DNA of 64,000 nt from JAIOSF01 sp034717895 (GCA_034717895.1 JAYEMD010000149.1:1-64000); one strand, 5' to 3'. Shown: positions 55,145-64,000, numbered from the stretch's first letter. Program-made: numbers and translations. Notes: generated from the letters alone by a model not told the origin.

Positions 55145-56706
55145 TGGAACTTGATTATAAGTACAATAACTTTTATGAGTTGTTAGAAAAAAATACCAAA
55201 GAGAAAAGTAAAAAAACTGTTCTGTTTACGGAAAATTCAAAGCTCTCAAATAAAGAGCTTCAAGACAAGGTTGACAGGTTTGCAAGATTTCTTGAGATAA
55301 GCGGTATCAAACACGGTGATAAAGTAGCCATGGTTTTATCAAACAGTGAATATTTTATAATAGCTATGTTTGCTATTACAAAAATTGGAGCAGTTGCCGT
55401 ACCTATTAACAACTTCTTAAAAAAAGAGGAGTTAGAGTATATTATAAATAATTGTGAAGCTAAAATGTTAGTGGCTAGTAAAAGTTTTGAAAAAGAGCTT
55501 ACTGATATAAATGATAAAACTGCAGTGGAAAAAACCATATGGACAGACAAAAAAATCAATTTAAATGAAAACAACTTTTGTTTTGATGAAGTTTTAAAAA
55601 CTTCAAATGTACATGAAACAATCACAAAAGTTCCTGTTTTAGATGATACGGCTATTATAATTTACACTTCCGGAACTACGGGTAAGCCAAAAGGTGCCAT
55701 GTTAAGCTATAGAAATATCTTCTCAAACTCTATATCAGGAGGGGAAAGATTCAAATTGAATGAAAAAGACCGATTTATAGTATATCTTCCTATGTTTCAC
55801 TCATTTACACTATCTATTATGGTTATAGCTCCAATTTATTATAATGCTTCTATTGTAATTGTAAAATCTATTTTCCCTTTTGCAAATGTACTAAAGCAGG
55901 TTTTATTAAAAAGGGTTACGGTATTTTTAGGTGCACCGCAGATTTACAATGCTCTAAATAAAGCAAAAATACCATGGTATTTTATGTGGTTCAATCGTAT
56001 CAGGCTTTTTGCAAGCGGCAGTGCTCCTTTAAGTGAAAAGGTTTTAGTAGACTTTAATAAAAAGTTCAAAAAAGCAATTATGGTAGAGGGGTATGGTCTA
56101 AGTGAGTGTTCACCGGCTGTAAGTACTAATCTATTTCATAAAAGAAAGACACTAAGTGTCGGTCCTGCCCTTCAATCATATGAAGTTAAAATAGTAGATG
56201 AAGAGCTTCTTGAAGTACCCACGGGTGAAGTGGGTGAGATTATTGTAAAGGGGGATTGTGTAATGCAAGGTTATTACAACAATCCAACAGCAACAGATGA
56301 GACCATAATCAACGGTTGGCTTCGTACGGGAGACTTGGGTAAGGTTGATGAAGATGGATTTATCTATATAGTGGATAGAAAAAAAGACCTTATCATTGCA
56401 AAGGGGGTAAACGTATATCCAAGAGAGATAGAGGAACTTATATCCAAACTTGAAGAGGTTGATGCAGTTGCCGTTATAGGTATAGCAGATGAAACAAAAG
56501 ATGAGAAGATCGTTTCTTTTATCCAGCTAAAAGAGGATAATCAAGGTTTATTAACAGAACATGAAGTGAAAAAATACCTAAAAGAACACCTGGCAAATTT
56601 TAAAATACCGAAACACATTTACTTTATTGAAGAGCTTCCTAGAAATGCCACCAATAAGGTTCTAAAAAGAAAACTAAAAGAGGATATTGATAAATATATT
56701 CAGTAA
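55144..56706 (+). CDS. fadD: Long-chain fatty-acid-CoA ligase
   Basis: An adenylate-forming enzyme of 520 residues that activates fatty acids to acyl-CoA in the cytosol. P-loop IIIYTSGTTGKPKGAMLSY near 176, VYLPMFHSF, VEGYGLSECSP, GWLRTGDLGKVDEDGFIYIVDRKKDLI and the C-terminal lysine in RNATNKVLKRKL. It overlaps the FadL gene by one base, so the uptake and activation steps are coupled. With no beta-oxidation genes in the window, activated acids may go into lipids instead. Confidence 0.9.
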   Translation: MELDYKYNNFYELLEKNTKEKSKKTVLFTENSKLSNKELQDKVDRFARFLEISGIKHGDKVAMVLSNSEYFIIAMFAITKIGAVAVPINNFLKKEELEYIINNCEAKMLVASKSFEKELTDINDKTAVEKTIWTDKKINLNENNFCFDEVLKTSNVHETITKVPVLDDTAIIIYTSGTTGKPKGAMLSYRNIFSNSISGGERFKLNEKDRFIVYLPMFHSFTLSIMVIAPIYYNASIVIVKSIFPFANVLKQVLLKRVTVFLGAPQIYNALNKAKIPWYFMWFNRIRLFASGSAPLSEKVLVDFNKKFKKAIMVEGYGLSECSPAVSTNLFHKRKTLSVGPALQSYEVKIVDEELLEVPTGEVGEIIVKGDCVMQGYYNNPTATDETIINGWLRTGDLGKVDEDGFIYIVDRKKDLIIAKGVNVYPREIEELISKLEEVDAVAVIGIADETKDEKIVSFIQLKEDNQGLLTEHEVKKYLKEHLANFKIPKHIYFIEELPRNATNKVLKRKLKEDIDKYIQ

Positions 56707-56742
56707 TACTTTTTTATCTATCCAGATATGCTGCCAAAACTA

Positions 56743-57474
56743 TTATTGTTTTACGGCAGTTATATCTCCAAAAAGTATAACATCTTTTAAAATAGTCTTA
56801 TTGCAAACGTTCTTATCATCTATATTTATAATAAGTTCACCGTCACTGCTTGAAAAAATCTTTTGATGCACCTTAACCTTTAAGAAATAATCATCTTCGA
56901 TACCTATTAGTTTTTTAATATCTTTTAATTCATCTTGTGAAGGTTTTATTATCTCAACAGTGCCGTTATTCTCTTTGGAACCTATAGTTTTAAATGCAAA
57001 ATAATCTTTTGGCTCATTTTTGACCAGGTTGATCATATTAAAATATAGGGTCAAGATATCATTTTTTGCATACAATTTATAAAGTTCTTTTGATTTTTTT
57101 GTTTTATTACTATTTTTATAAATAGCAGTTTTTTCTAAATATACTTTTTTTTCATCATGGTTAAAAGTGTACTTTTTTATCTTTTTATAGCTGTTGGTAG
57201 TTTTAATTTTTGTATACTCTTGGGGTAATAGATCAGTTCCTACTATACTACCTTTGCTTTCGTAAAACTCTTTTCTGTTATTGCTTAAAAACTTTGCAAT
57301 CCCTTTTGTTTTTACATCTACTTTTATTTGATAGCTATTTTCATCTTTTTTTATATAGGTATGGGCATAGCCAACTTTTCCAACAACTCCGTATGTTACT
57401 TTGTAACTATTATTTAGTTCAAGTCCATACAGTATATACGGAAGCAGCAAAATTAATATGATTAATCTTATCAT
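56743..57474 (-). CDS. DUF3108-like exported protein
   Basis: A 243-residue protein with a signal peptide (LLLPYILYG, to about residue 17). The rest is beta-rich with LNNSYKVTYGVVGKVGYAHT at the N-terminus, ILTLYFNMINLVKNEPKDYF in the middle and DGELIINIDDKNV towards the end, resembling the DUF3108 family of periplasmic proteins. No enzymatic motif is visible. It follows the lipoprotein gene with no gap (the stop TAG directly precedes the ATG), so the two work together or at least are co-expressed. Convergent with the acyl-CoA ligase gene. Confidence 0.65.
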   Translation of the reverse strand: MIRLIILILLLPYILYGLELNNSYKVTYGVVGKVGYAHTYIKKDENSYQIKVDVKTKGIAKFLSNNRKEFYESKGSIVGTDLLPQEYTKIKTTNSYKKIKKYTFNHDEKKVYLEKTAIYKNSNKTKKSKELYKLYAKNDILTLYFNMINLVKNEPKDYFAFKTIGSKENNGTVEIIKPSQDELKDIKKLIGIEDDYFLKVKVHQKIFSSSDGELIINIDDKNVCNKTILKDVILFGDITAVKQ

Positions 57475-58038
57475 CTATTCCACCGTATTTTTTAAAATAG
57501 ATTCCATACTTTGGAATGGTCCTAAGGGATTTTTTCTATTTTCATTGTTATCAATTTTTGGCTGAGAACTGGCAGTTTTAAAAACAACTTTCTCATTTTG
57601 TACTACAATAATTGAGCTAAAGCTCCATCCTGTTTCCCTGGTATTCTTTTCAAAATTAAATATATCAAGTAAAGTACTGCCGTATCTTTTTCGTTTTAAA
57701 TATTTCATCCGGGTTTCATAAGCAAAACATTCTGTTTTACTTCTTATACACTCCTGCAGACCGATATCAAGATCTTCTATCTTAACTGATTGTGTAACTA
57801 AAAACCTCTTCATAATATCAAGATGGTTTAATATCATGGTATTTGAATTTTTATATGGATCAAAGCCAAGATTATGAAGATCTTTTTTTGTGGTTTTATA
57901 TTTTTCTACACTATCATATGCCGTTTGTATTGAGTCATAACTGCTCCATGTCTCCGCCGTTTTAGTTACAACTGAAGGAAGAAGGGAGGAGCAGCCGGTA
58001 AAAAATAGGGATAAAAATAATAATCTTAATTTCAACAT
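57475..58038 (-). CDS. Unknown lipoprotein
   Basis: A 187-residue lipoprotein with lipobox LFFTGC near residues 11-16 and two later cysteines in LQECIRSKTECFAYE. The mature part has a charged helical N-terminal half and a beta-rich C-terminus with SSIIVVQNEKVVFKT. Not recognised. Likely anchored in the outer or inner membrane facing the periplasm. First gene of a two-gene operon with the DUF3108-like gene. Confidence 0.65.
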   Translation of the reverse strand: MLKLRLLFLSLFFTGCSSLLPSVVTKTAETWSSYDSIQTAYDSVEKYKTTKKDLHNLGFDPYKNSNTMILNHLDIMKRFLVTQSVKIEDLDIGLQECIRSKTECFAYETRMKYLKRKRYGSTLLDIFNFEKNTRETGWSFSSIIVVQNEKVVFKTASSQPKIDNNENRKNPLGPFQSMESILKNTVE

Positions 58039-58096
58039 ACCCTATTATACCAAATTGTATCAAAAATTTTCAGTGAAAATATAATTGGAACTATAA

Positions 58097-58126
58097 TAAA
58101 AAAACCCTTATCCGAAGAGAAGGGTT
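58097..58126 (-). terminator. Terminator after fabD
   Basis: On the minus strand AACCCTT and AAGGGTT pair around CTCTTCGGAT, followed by T6. Ends the fabD transcript. Confidence 0.8.
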
Positions 58127-58151
58127 CATATAATATTTTTAAAATTTTGTA

Positions 58152-59087
58152 TTATGAATTTAAAGCTTCTAAAGTGGCTTCTAAAGTTTTCATATCTGAT
58201 ACATTCATAGTAGTCGTACCCTTGCATATCTTTCTATTTAGTCCCTTTAAAACAGCGCCGTTACCAAACTCGATAAAAGCATCTACATTATCTGCATTTG
58301 CTGCAATTGAGTGCTTGTATTTTACAGGGCTGGTTAACTGCTTACCAAGTAGCTCAATAGCATCGGCTTTTGTATTATAAGCTTGGGCAGTTACATTGGA
58401 GATAACACTTGTCTCAAAATTCTCTGTTACAAAATCGTTTAGGTATGGATTTAGTTTCTCAACTGCACTGTTTAAGATCTCACAGTGACTAGCTACACTC
58501 ATATCTAAAACAAGTGCTCTTTTAGCCCCTGCTGCTTTATAAGCATCTGCAACAGCTTCTAAATCTGCTTTGACACCGGCTACAACAATTTGACCGTCCA
58601 TATTGTAGTTTGCAGCCCAGATCTTTTTACCCTCAGCTCTTTGAGTTTCCGTCATAGACTCAACCGTAGCATCATCAAGACCTACAAGAGCCATCATACC
58701 TGCACCTGCTCCTGCACATGCTTCAGTCATAAATAAACCTCTTTTATGTACAAGTTCAACTGCATCAAGATAATCTATAGCACCACTTGCTACTAATGCA
58801 GAGAATTCACCAAGTGAATGTCCTAGAACAAACTGAGGCTTTATGTCACACTTTGATTTAAAAATCTCTAACGCAATACAAGAAACCAATAATATAGCAG
58901 GTTGTGTATACTCAGTAAGACCTAACTTATCATTCTCTTCAAATAAAAGATTTTCAAAATCTACTCCAAGTCTTTGGCTTGCTTTGCTTACCATATCTTT
59001 TGCTATTTCATTGTTATCATAAAAATCTTTTCCCATCCCTACAGACTGGCTACCTTGTCCAGGGAATATAAATGCTACTTTTTTCAT
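58152..59087 (-). CDS. fabD: Malonyl-CoA:ACP transacylase FabD
   Basis: Loads malonyl groups onto acyl carrier protein for fatty acid synthesis. The start at 59087 follows TTGGAGATAG and gives 311 residues; a TTG four codons earlier is part of that ribosome site. Motifs: FIFPGQGSQSVGMG, the nucleophile in VLGHSLGEFSAL near 88-99, QIVVAG, and VASHCEIL with the catalytic His. Monocistronic, with terminators on both sides. It lies away from the usual fatty acid synthesis cluster but near the fatty acid import cassette. Confidence 0.94.
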   Translation of the reverse strand: MKKVAFIFPGQGSQSVGMGKDFYDNNEIAKDMVSKASQRLGVDFENLLFEENDKLGLTEYTQPAILLVSCIALEIFKSKCDIKPQFVLGHSLGEFSALVASGAIDYLDAVELVHKRGLFMTEACAGAGAGMMALVGLDDATVESMTETQRAEGKKIWAANYNMDGQIVVAGVKADLEAVADAYKAAGAKRALVLDMSVASHCEILNSAVEKLNPYLNDFVTENFETSVISNVTAQAYNTKADAIELLGKQLTSPVKYKHSIAANADNVDAFIEFGNGAVLKGLNRKICKGTTTMNVSDMKTLEATLEALNS

Positions 59088-59131
59088 ATCTATCTCCAAA
59101 TTTTTTTGTATTATACCAAATAGTTACTAAT

Positions 59132-59164
59132 AAAAAAAAGCCTGTATATTTACAGGCTTTTTTT
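59132..59164. terminator. Intrinsic terminator after the OmpA-tail remnant
   Basis: AGCCTGTA and TACAGGCT pair around TATT, with A7 and T7 flanks. On the minus strand it ends the surface-protein operon and separates it from fabD. Confidence 0.88.
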
Positions 59165-59185
59165 ATGTTAAATTTCAATTTTGCA

Positions 59186-59284
59186 TTATTTTGTAAAAGA
59201 AAGCTCAATTCTTCTATTTAAGGCTTTCCCCTCTTCTATTTGATTAATAGCAAGCAGTTTTTTATAAAGTGCCTTTGCTCTTTT
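59186..59284 (-). pseudogene. OmpA-like C-terminal domain remnant
   Basis: A 32-codon stretch reads KRAKALYKKLLAINQ then IEEGKALNRRIELSFTK and a stop. The EGKALNRRIEL part is the closing signature of the OmpA peptidoglycan-binding domain, and RAKALYKKLL fits its helix. It overlaps the 3' end of the outer-membrane barrel gene in a different frame, with a stop codon just before it. It looks like the tail of an OmpA domain that once belonged to that gene, cut short by an internal deletion and frameshift. It could instead be a sequencing or assembly error. Confidence 0.65.
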
Positions 59285-59927
59285 TTAGGTTTCTTTTCTT
59301 CTCCTCACCAAACTTCATATTTATTCCCAAACCAAGGAAAATAGTTTTATCATGTGTTACAGTTGCATTAAAGCTATTACTTGGTTCTAATTGTGTTTCA
59401 TAGTCATGTAAAAGATATTTTGCATTAACGCCTAAAGATAAAGTATCATCAATAGGGTATTCTACTCCCCCTTGCAATCCAATTATAAAACTATTTGCAT
59501 CATAATTATTATCTTTTGTACCATTGATTGGGTCATACCCCCAATCTAATTGACCATATCCTCCCAATACACCTGCGTAAATGTCGAAATGGTCATGTTT
59601 ATAATATTTATTTACTCCTGCTAAAATACAGTCATGGGTCATATCATCATTATTTGAATGGCTAATTGAGAAATATGGTTTTAAATCATCTTCATCAAAC
59701 ACACCATTTAAAGTTAAATATATCTCAGCACCCGTATGATTTTTATAAGGATGATGAGTTACAGTGATAATTCCGTTATGATTCTTTTGAGAATGATCAC
59801 TGTATAATTTACCTAAATTAAGACCAATTGAATCTACTACAATACTATTTGAACTATTATTGTCCGAAGCAAAAAGAAAAGTTGATATAATACTACTTAA
59901 TACGACTAACTTAAATGTTTTTTTCAT
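59262..59927 (-). CDS. Outer-membrane beta-barrel protein, probably truncated
   Basis: A 221-residue exported protein (signal peptide to about residue 20, ending FLFASD). The mature part has alternating barrel-strand sequence: LNLGKLYSDHS, AEIYLTLNGVFDEDDLKPYFS, HFDIYAGVLGGYGQLDWGYD, FIIGLQGGVEYPIDDTLSLG, and FLGLGINMKFGEE at the end. The last dozen residues (KKRNLKKSKGTL) are basic and unlike a barrel end; immediately beyond them an OmpA-domain tail lies in another frame. The original protein was probably barrel plus OmpA domain. Last gene of the surface operon. Confidence 0.7.
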   Translation of the reverse strand: MKKTFKLVVLSSIISTFLFASDNNSSNSIVVDSIGLNLGKLYSDHSQKNHNGIITVTHHPYKNHTGAEIYLTLNGVFDEDDLKPYFSISHSNNDDMTHDCILAGVNKYYKHDHFDIYAGVLGGYGQLDWGYDPINGTKDNNYDANSFIIGLQGGVEYPIDDTLSLGVNAKYLLHDYETQLEPSNSFNATVTHDKTIFLGLGINMKFGEEKKRNLKKSKGTL

Positions 59928-59937
59928 AACTACCCTT

Positions 59938-60225
59938 TTAGTCTCTAATTAAGTATGCAGAACCTGAAACTGTACATACTTTTTTTATTCCGTCTATATC
60001 ATGATATGTTGTTATTACTGTATCTGTTGTTTCATTTATTAATAATTCACCGCTATACATACTTGTATAACCATCGGGTATAGTAGATACATTGGCATCA
60101 CAATCAATAACTTCTATTTTTTCCCCTGCATCTCTAAATGAGGCATCATCTCCACTTCCGCCACAAGCACTAAAAAATAGTGCCGTAGTGAATATAATCA
60201 TTATTTTTACTAATCTATTCTTCAT
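59938..60225 (-). CDS. Small lipoprotein
   Basis: A 95-residue lipoprotein with lipobox FFSAC near 17-21, followed by GGSGDD, a typical surface-directing spacer. The mature part has two further cysteines (VIDCDANVS and KKVCTVSGSA) that could form one disulfide, in a small beta-rich domain with YTSMYSGELLINE. Not recognised. It is 9 bases from the upstream large gene and 10 from the barrel gene, so clearly in the same operon. Confidence 0.7.
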   Translation of the reverse strand: MKNRLVKIMIIFTTALFFSACGGSGDDASFRDAGEKIEVIDCDANVSTIPDGYTSMYSGELLINETTDTVITTYHDIDGIKKVCTVSGSAYLIRD

Positions 60226-60234
60226 AATTACTCC

Positions 60235-63227
60235 TTATTCAACAACTAACTCTGATGAAACAGGTGATGTAGTTTTAAAGTAGATAATACCTTCAAGCTC
60301 TACAATATCTACTTCATTCCCTTTATCATATGGAGTTTCAGGTACAAATGTATTCTGAGGTTCCTTTATCTCATCTGTTGTTGTGTTTCTTAATTGGAAT
60401 GTTGTAACTGTTTTACCGCTTGAAGCTGTTGTTGCAACTGCCTCAAATATCCATTCAGTACCTCCAATAACTTTAGTTTGATTTGTTTGAACTTTAGTTT
60501 CAACTTCAGCATTAGTATCGATAACTGTTTGAGCACCTTTAATGCTTGATTTAACTTTAGTTACTTTATCTCCTGTTGATACAGTATGCTCTGATGTTCC
60601 ATCTTCTTTTGCTACTACAATCAGTTTTAAGCTATCTGAAACATCAACTGAAGTTTCAACTTCACCCTCTGGTGATATGATAGTTTGTGCACCAACAATT
60701 TTACTCTCTGCTTTAGTTACTACCTCATCACCGTTTGAGTCTAATATTTTTAACATATGTACTGCAGTACCATCCCCTTTACCGTCAACTACGGAAGAGA
60801 TCTCTTCTCCGTTTTCTTTTATTTGTTTTGTTTTTGTTTGTACTGTACCGTCTTCTAATAGAATCACTACAGAATTATCAGCTTCCGATTTAGCTTTTGT
60901 TATTCCTAGTTCATTTCCAGCTTCATCTTTTAAAGTTATTGTATGTTCTGTCGAACCATCCGATTTTACTTCTAACTTTAGATCATCTTTAGTAACTGTT
61001 ACACTTCCATCCTCATTAGTTTCAGGAGCTATTGGAATAAATGTAGCAAGTGCACCTGCTTTTGATTCTCCTGTTTCTTTATCTTTTACAACTACCGTAG
61101 ATATAGATGTACCGTTTTCATTTAGTTCCAGCTTTGTCTCTACCTCTTTTTGTTCATCTTCAACTTTTGCTTCAATTCTTGTTCCTGTTTCCGTAGTTGT
61201 AATAACTGATTCAGGATTCTTTACAACTATTGTCTGCTCTTGAACTTCACCACTTTCATTATCTTTTAATTCCAATGTATACTCTTTGATATTTTCATCT
61301 TCTGTAGGCTTCTCCCATACAGTAGCTTCTTTTTTTGTTTGAGTATCTGTTATTGTTTCACTATTTTCCTTACCATTGTCTGCTATATCTACTACTGCAA
61401 TATCAATATCATTATCGGTTGGGTCTTCATCAAACCTACCATTCTCATCTATTATTTCAATTGGTTCAGGTACTGGCTCTTCTGGTTCAGGTGCTGGCTC
61501 NNNNNNNNNNNNNNNNNNNNNNNNNNNNNNNNNNNNNNNNNNNNNNNNNNNNNNNNNNNNNNNNNNNNNNNNNNNNNNNNNNNNNNNNNNNNNNNNNNNN
61601 CTGGCTCTTCTGGTTCAGGTGCTGGCTCAGGTGCTGGCTCAGGCGTCGGCTCAGGTGTAGGAGCTGGTGCTGGTACCGGTGCTGGTGCCGGAACTGGTGC
61701 TGGTGCATTTACAGTTGTCACATTAATAGTTACAGTATAAGCAGATGTTGAGTTCAGTTCCCCATCAAATACTTTAAATCCAAATGTAGTGTATGGAGTG
61801 CCAATGGTATTTGTATCTGGAATAAATGTCAACTTGCTTATATCTGCACTTTCTATTTTTTGGTTTAGTATAACTTCAGATCCATCTAGTGTTAGGTTTC
61901 CATCACTCTGCAAAGTTGTGATAAAGATAGAGTCTAAACTATTTTCACTAATTTGACTACTAAAGTTAAAGTCATCTATCGCAAATGTTCTATTGGTATT
62001 TTCATCTATATCAACACTAAAGCTTGATGCAATTGGGTTATCATCTATATCTAATATTGATATATTATAGTTTTTAAATGAACTTAAACTTGTATTTGTA
62101 TCGGTAACTTTTACATCTACTTCATATATACCATCTGTATTATTATCTTCACTAGTTTCATAAGAGATTATTTTATTAAAACTAAGATTTCCATCATTAG
62201 TGATAGTAAATAGCTCTTTATCATCACCTTCTAATGTATAAGATACATTAGTATCTACAGGTATAGTTGCAAGAGTTGAAGTGTTATTTTCATTTACATC
62301 TAAAGGTACATATCGTCTTAGTTTAGCTACAACAGGAGTAGTTCCCCCATCAATATATGAGATATATAGATTTTTATCATCTGCTACATAGATATCAATG
62401 TTTGTTGCAACTCCTGTTGAGATATTTGCATCAAAAGTAACCCAGCTATTTGACTCGTATTTCATTATAGATACTTTTGAGCCTACGTTTTCTTTATAAG
62501 CTACATAAGGGATATCATTATCTATAACCATATCTAACTGTGTAGTTGTAATACCAATTGTTCCTAACTCATCCCATGTATCATCATCAAAATTTGTAAC
62601 ATCTGTATCTGTGCCTTGTGTACCTTGGTCGTTTAGGTATCTTACATGAATCTTATCATCAGCTTTATCTATATAGGCAATTATTGGTATATCGCTACTG
62701 TTTATATCCATTGCTAGGTCAGTTGCCTCAGGGGTAAAATTACTTCCACCATCAATTCCTTCACTAAAAAAAGCATTAAAAGTTTGAGACTCCCAACCAT
62801 TGAATCCATTACTTTTACTGTTATAACGCTGATAAGCAAGTACTGGAGAATCATAATCAGCATCATAATCGATATATGCTAGATGAAGTTTATTGTTTGA
62901 ATCAAACTTCATACTACTATCTCTAAATTCAGCTCCACTGAAAAACCAACTTATGCTATTAGTACTTGCATCTCCTGAGTATGAAGGCATAGTATCCCAA
63001 GTAGTACCATTAAATTTAAGTAACTGTCCACGCTTATGATAAGAACCTCCACCATCACCAATATCACTACCGTTTTGAAAAACTGTATATAGATTTCCTA
63101 AGTTATCCTCGGTACTATTTATATAAGTTGAATTAGCGTCAAATTGTGAAGGTGTAATATCTTCTGCCATAACACTACTTGCTAATGATACTGCTACAGC
63201 AATACTGTATTTTATTAATCGTTTCAT
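60235..63227 (-). CDS. Secreted multidomain surface protein, split by assembly gap
   Basis: One gene is interrupted by the 100-N run at 61501-61600. The 5' part (about 542 residues) has a signal peptide (VAVSLASSVMA), a beta-propeller-like region with repeated IIAYIDKADDKIHVRYL-type strands (about 40-300), a cadherin-like domain (about 310-400) and a VCBS-like domain (about 410-510), then a Pro/Glu linker (VPAPAP, PEPAPEPEEP). After the gap the minus-strand frame is open from base 61500 with the same EPAPEPEEP sequence and runs to 60237: an acidic linker, then repeated beta units (KSDGSTEHTITLKDEAG, KEDGTSEHTV). The gap is not a multiple of three, so the frames differ only artificially. Probably an adhesin or stalk; function unknown. 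Confidence 0.75.
61452..61690 (-). repeat. Tandem repeat encoding a PEPAPEPEEP linker
   Basis: Degenerate 6-, 9- and 21-base steps encode alternating Pro with Ala, Glu, Val and Thr. Such repeats often vary in copy number among strains by slippage. Confidence 0.75.
61501..61600. other. Assembly gap of 100 N in a coding repeat
   Basis: Exactly 100 unknown bases, a conventional placeholder. The same 21-base unit (GGCTCTTCTGGTTCAGGTGC) occurs on both sides, so the gap marks a tandem repeat the assembler could not resolve. True length is unknown. Confidence 0.95.
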
Positions 63228-64000
63228 TATAAACTCCCCGCACTAATAACTTTATACTTAGGGTCACTACCCTCATTAAAGTTAATACTTAATTGTTTTT
63301 TTCTTTTATTGTATTTCACCTTTATATCGTTAGCAGCTGCATTACTAAATCCCTTATACCCTGTCACATATTCCCAATTACCTGTGTCTGTTTTTTTCAT
63401 TATACTTAGTTTTCCACTTTCATCTGCATCACTAAAAACTGCATATGTAGTACCATTTATAATAGTCTCCTTATACTCTGTAGCTGATGTATAATTTGGT
63501 TTAATTCCAGTCACCTCTGGAATAACCTCAAAGTTGTCATCGATAACTTCAGTATCCTCTACCATAGGTGGTTTTATAGTTTCATTTATATCAACATTTA
63601 AACTAAATATTGTATAAAGTTCCCCATCACTTAAGTTTAGATCAACACTTATAGTTCCTGTTTGATTCTCTTTTAGCTGGATAACCAAAAAGTCACCATC
63701 CATAACTACATCTGCTATGTTTGTATTGCTACTTGTTGGAACAACTGTTAAACTACTGTTAAAATCAGCATCATTCATACTATTTTGCAAATCTATTCTC
63801 TTAACCATACCCTCTTCAAAAGAGATATTAGTGTAGTCTAAAGAGAAAGTCGGAGCATCATTTACCGATGTAGTTACTATAGTATTTGTAGTTTGTGCAT
63901 CGTTTCCATCTGCACTTACTGTAAGAGTAACAGTTGTAGTATCAATTAAGCCAGTTGCAACTTTGTTTTCATTTGGTGTAAATGTTACTGCACGAAGTGC
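63227..64000 (-). CDS. Large cadherin/VCBS-like surface protein, C-terminal part
   Basis: The minus-strand frame is open from the window edge without a start, so the gene begins beyond base 64000; an ATG at 63808 is internal. Visible are the end of a VCBS/cadherin-like repeat (RAVTFTPNENKVATG, then DAQTTNTIVTTSVNDAPTFSL), a second beta domain (LVIQLKENQTGTISVDLNLS) and a C-terminal globular piece with GTTYAVFSDADESGKLSI and NWEYVTGYKGF. Such repeats are typical of big adhesins. Its stop overlaps the next gene's ATG by one base (TAATG), so it leads or continues the surface operon. Confidence 0.72.
   Translation of the reverse strand, partial: ALRAVTFTPNENKVATGLIDTTTVTLTVSADGNDAQTTNTIVTTSVNDAPTFSLDYTNISFEEGMVKRIDLQNSMNDADFNSSLTVVPTSSNTNIADVVMDGDFLVIQLKENQTGTISVDLNLSDGELYTIFSLNVDINETIKPPMVEDTEVIDDNFEVIPEVTGIKPNYTSATEYKETIINGTTYAVFSDADESGKLSIMKKTDTGNWEYVTGYKGFSNAAANDIKVKYNKRKKQLSINFNEGSDPKYKVISAGSL

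Noticed and set aside
59186..59290. Programmed frameshift joining the barrel and the OmpA tail
   Set aside because: No slippery heptamer or stimulatory structure was seen, and only the last third of the OmpA domain is present, which fits deletion better.
60235..61275. A separate 346-residue gene starting with TTG at 61275
   Set aside because: The frame is open further to the gap at 61500 with the same linker sequence, and the TTG has no ribosome site.
61335..61751. Plus-strand open frames spanning the N run
   Set aside because: They exist only because N codons are not stops and are antisense to the Pro/Glu linker of the real minus-strand gene.

Overview
The window is AT-rich, densely packed DNA from a member of the Campylobacterota (former Epsilonproteobacteria), probably a marine, free-living member near Arcobacteraceae or Sulfurimonas. 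This rests on the short Campylobacter-type adenylate kinase, the SorAB sulfite dehydrogenase, the recA/eno/FtsB-like/AMIN neighbourhood, and a voltage-gated sodium channel that closely resembles NavAb of Arcobacter butzleri. The placement is inference from gene content; no 16S gene is present. No prophage, intact insertion sequence, CRISPR array or rRNA operon was seen.

Layout. 0-1 kb: 3' end of the flagellar hook gene flgE. 1-11.3 kb: a surface module on the minus strand, made of a 1074-residue lipoprotein with about five ferritin-like (DUF2202-type) units followed by a 2109-residue lipoprotein subtilase with PKD, thrombospondin-1-like and FISUMP-like modules; a FlgO-like lipoprotein is divergent. 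11.3-14.2 kb: two different adenylate kinases, a micro-ORF between them, and a class I PPK2 polyphosphate kinase. 14.3-17.6 kb: sorAB sulfite oxidation with divergent moeA for molybdenum cofactor. 17.6-23 kb: unknown genes, a PAS-GGDEF-EAL protein, and dsbD-exbB-exbD. 23-28.2 kb: minus-strand housekeeping run nadE, aminotransferase, lpxK, pseudopilin, priA. 28.3-30.1 kb: Nav channel and YeiH-type transporter. 30.1-31.1 kb: non-coding stretch with a decayed gene and an inverted repeat. 31.1-31.7 kb: tRNA operon Pro-His-Arg-Leu with a near-consensus promoter. 31.8-35 kb: trxA, a SUI1-like protein, nnr, cutA, thiG.

35-50.4 kb holds a MoxR ATPase, a B12-type radical SAM protein with a small overlapping membrane ORF, a phosphoesterase, bioB, an antiporter, a flavoprotein, an AMIN protein, an FtsB-like protein, eno and divergent recA, a ferredoxin-thioredoxin reductase/rhodanese fusion, a P-loop ATPase overlapping rnhB, a multi-spanning membrane protein, a periplasmic cyclophilin, a BFD-like ferredoxin and mtnN. 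51-52.5 kb is exbB-exbD-tonB. 52.6-56.7 kb is a tight lipase lipoprotein, FadL porin and acyl-CoA ligase cassette that reads as an uptake and activation route for exogenous fatty acids. fabD and two envelope genes follow.

59.2-64 kb is a minus-strand surface-protein operon: a large cadherin/VCBS-like protein running off the window, a secreted multidomain protein interrupted by a 100-N assembly gap inside an EPAPEPEEP-type repeat, a small lipoprotein, and an outer-membrane barrel followed out of frame by the tail of an OmpA domain. The accessory, surface-exposed loci at the two ends of the window are its least ordinary parts; most of the centre is conserved housekeeping sequence.
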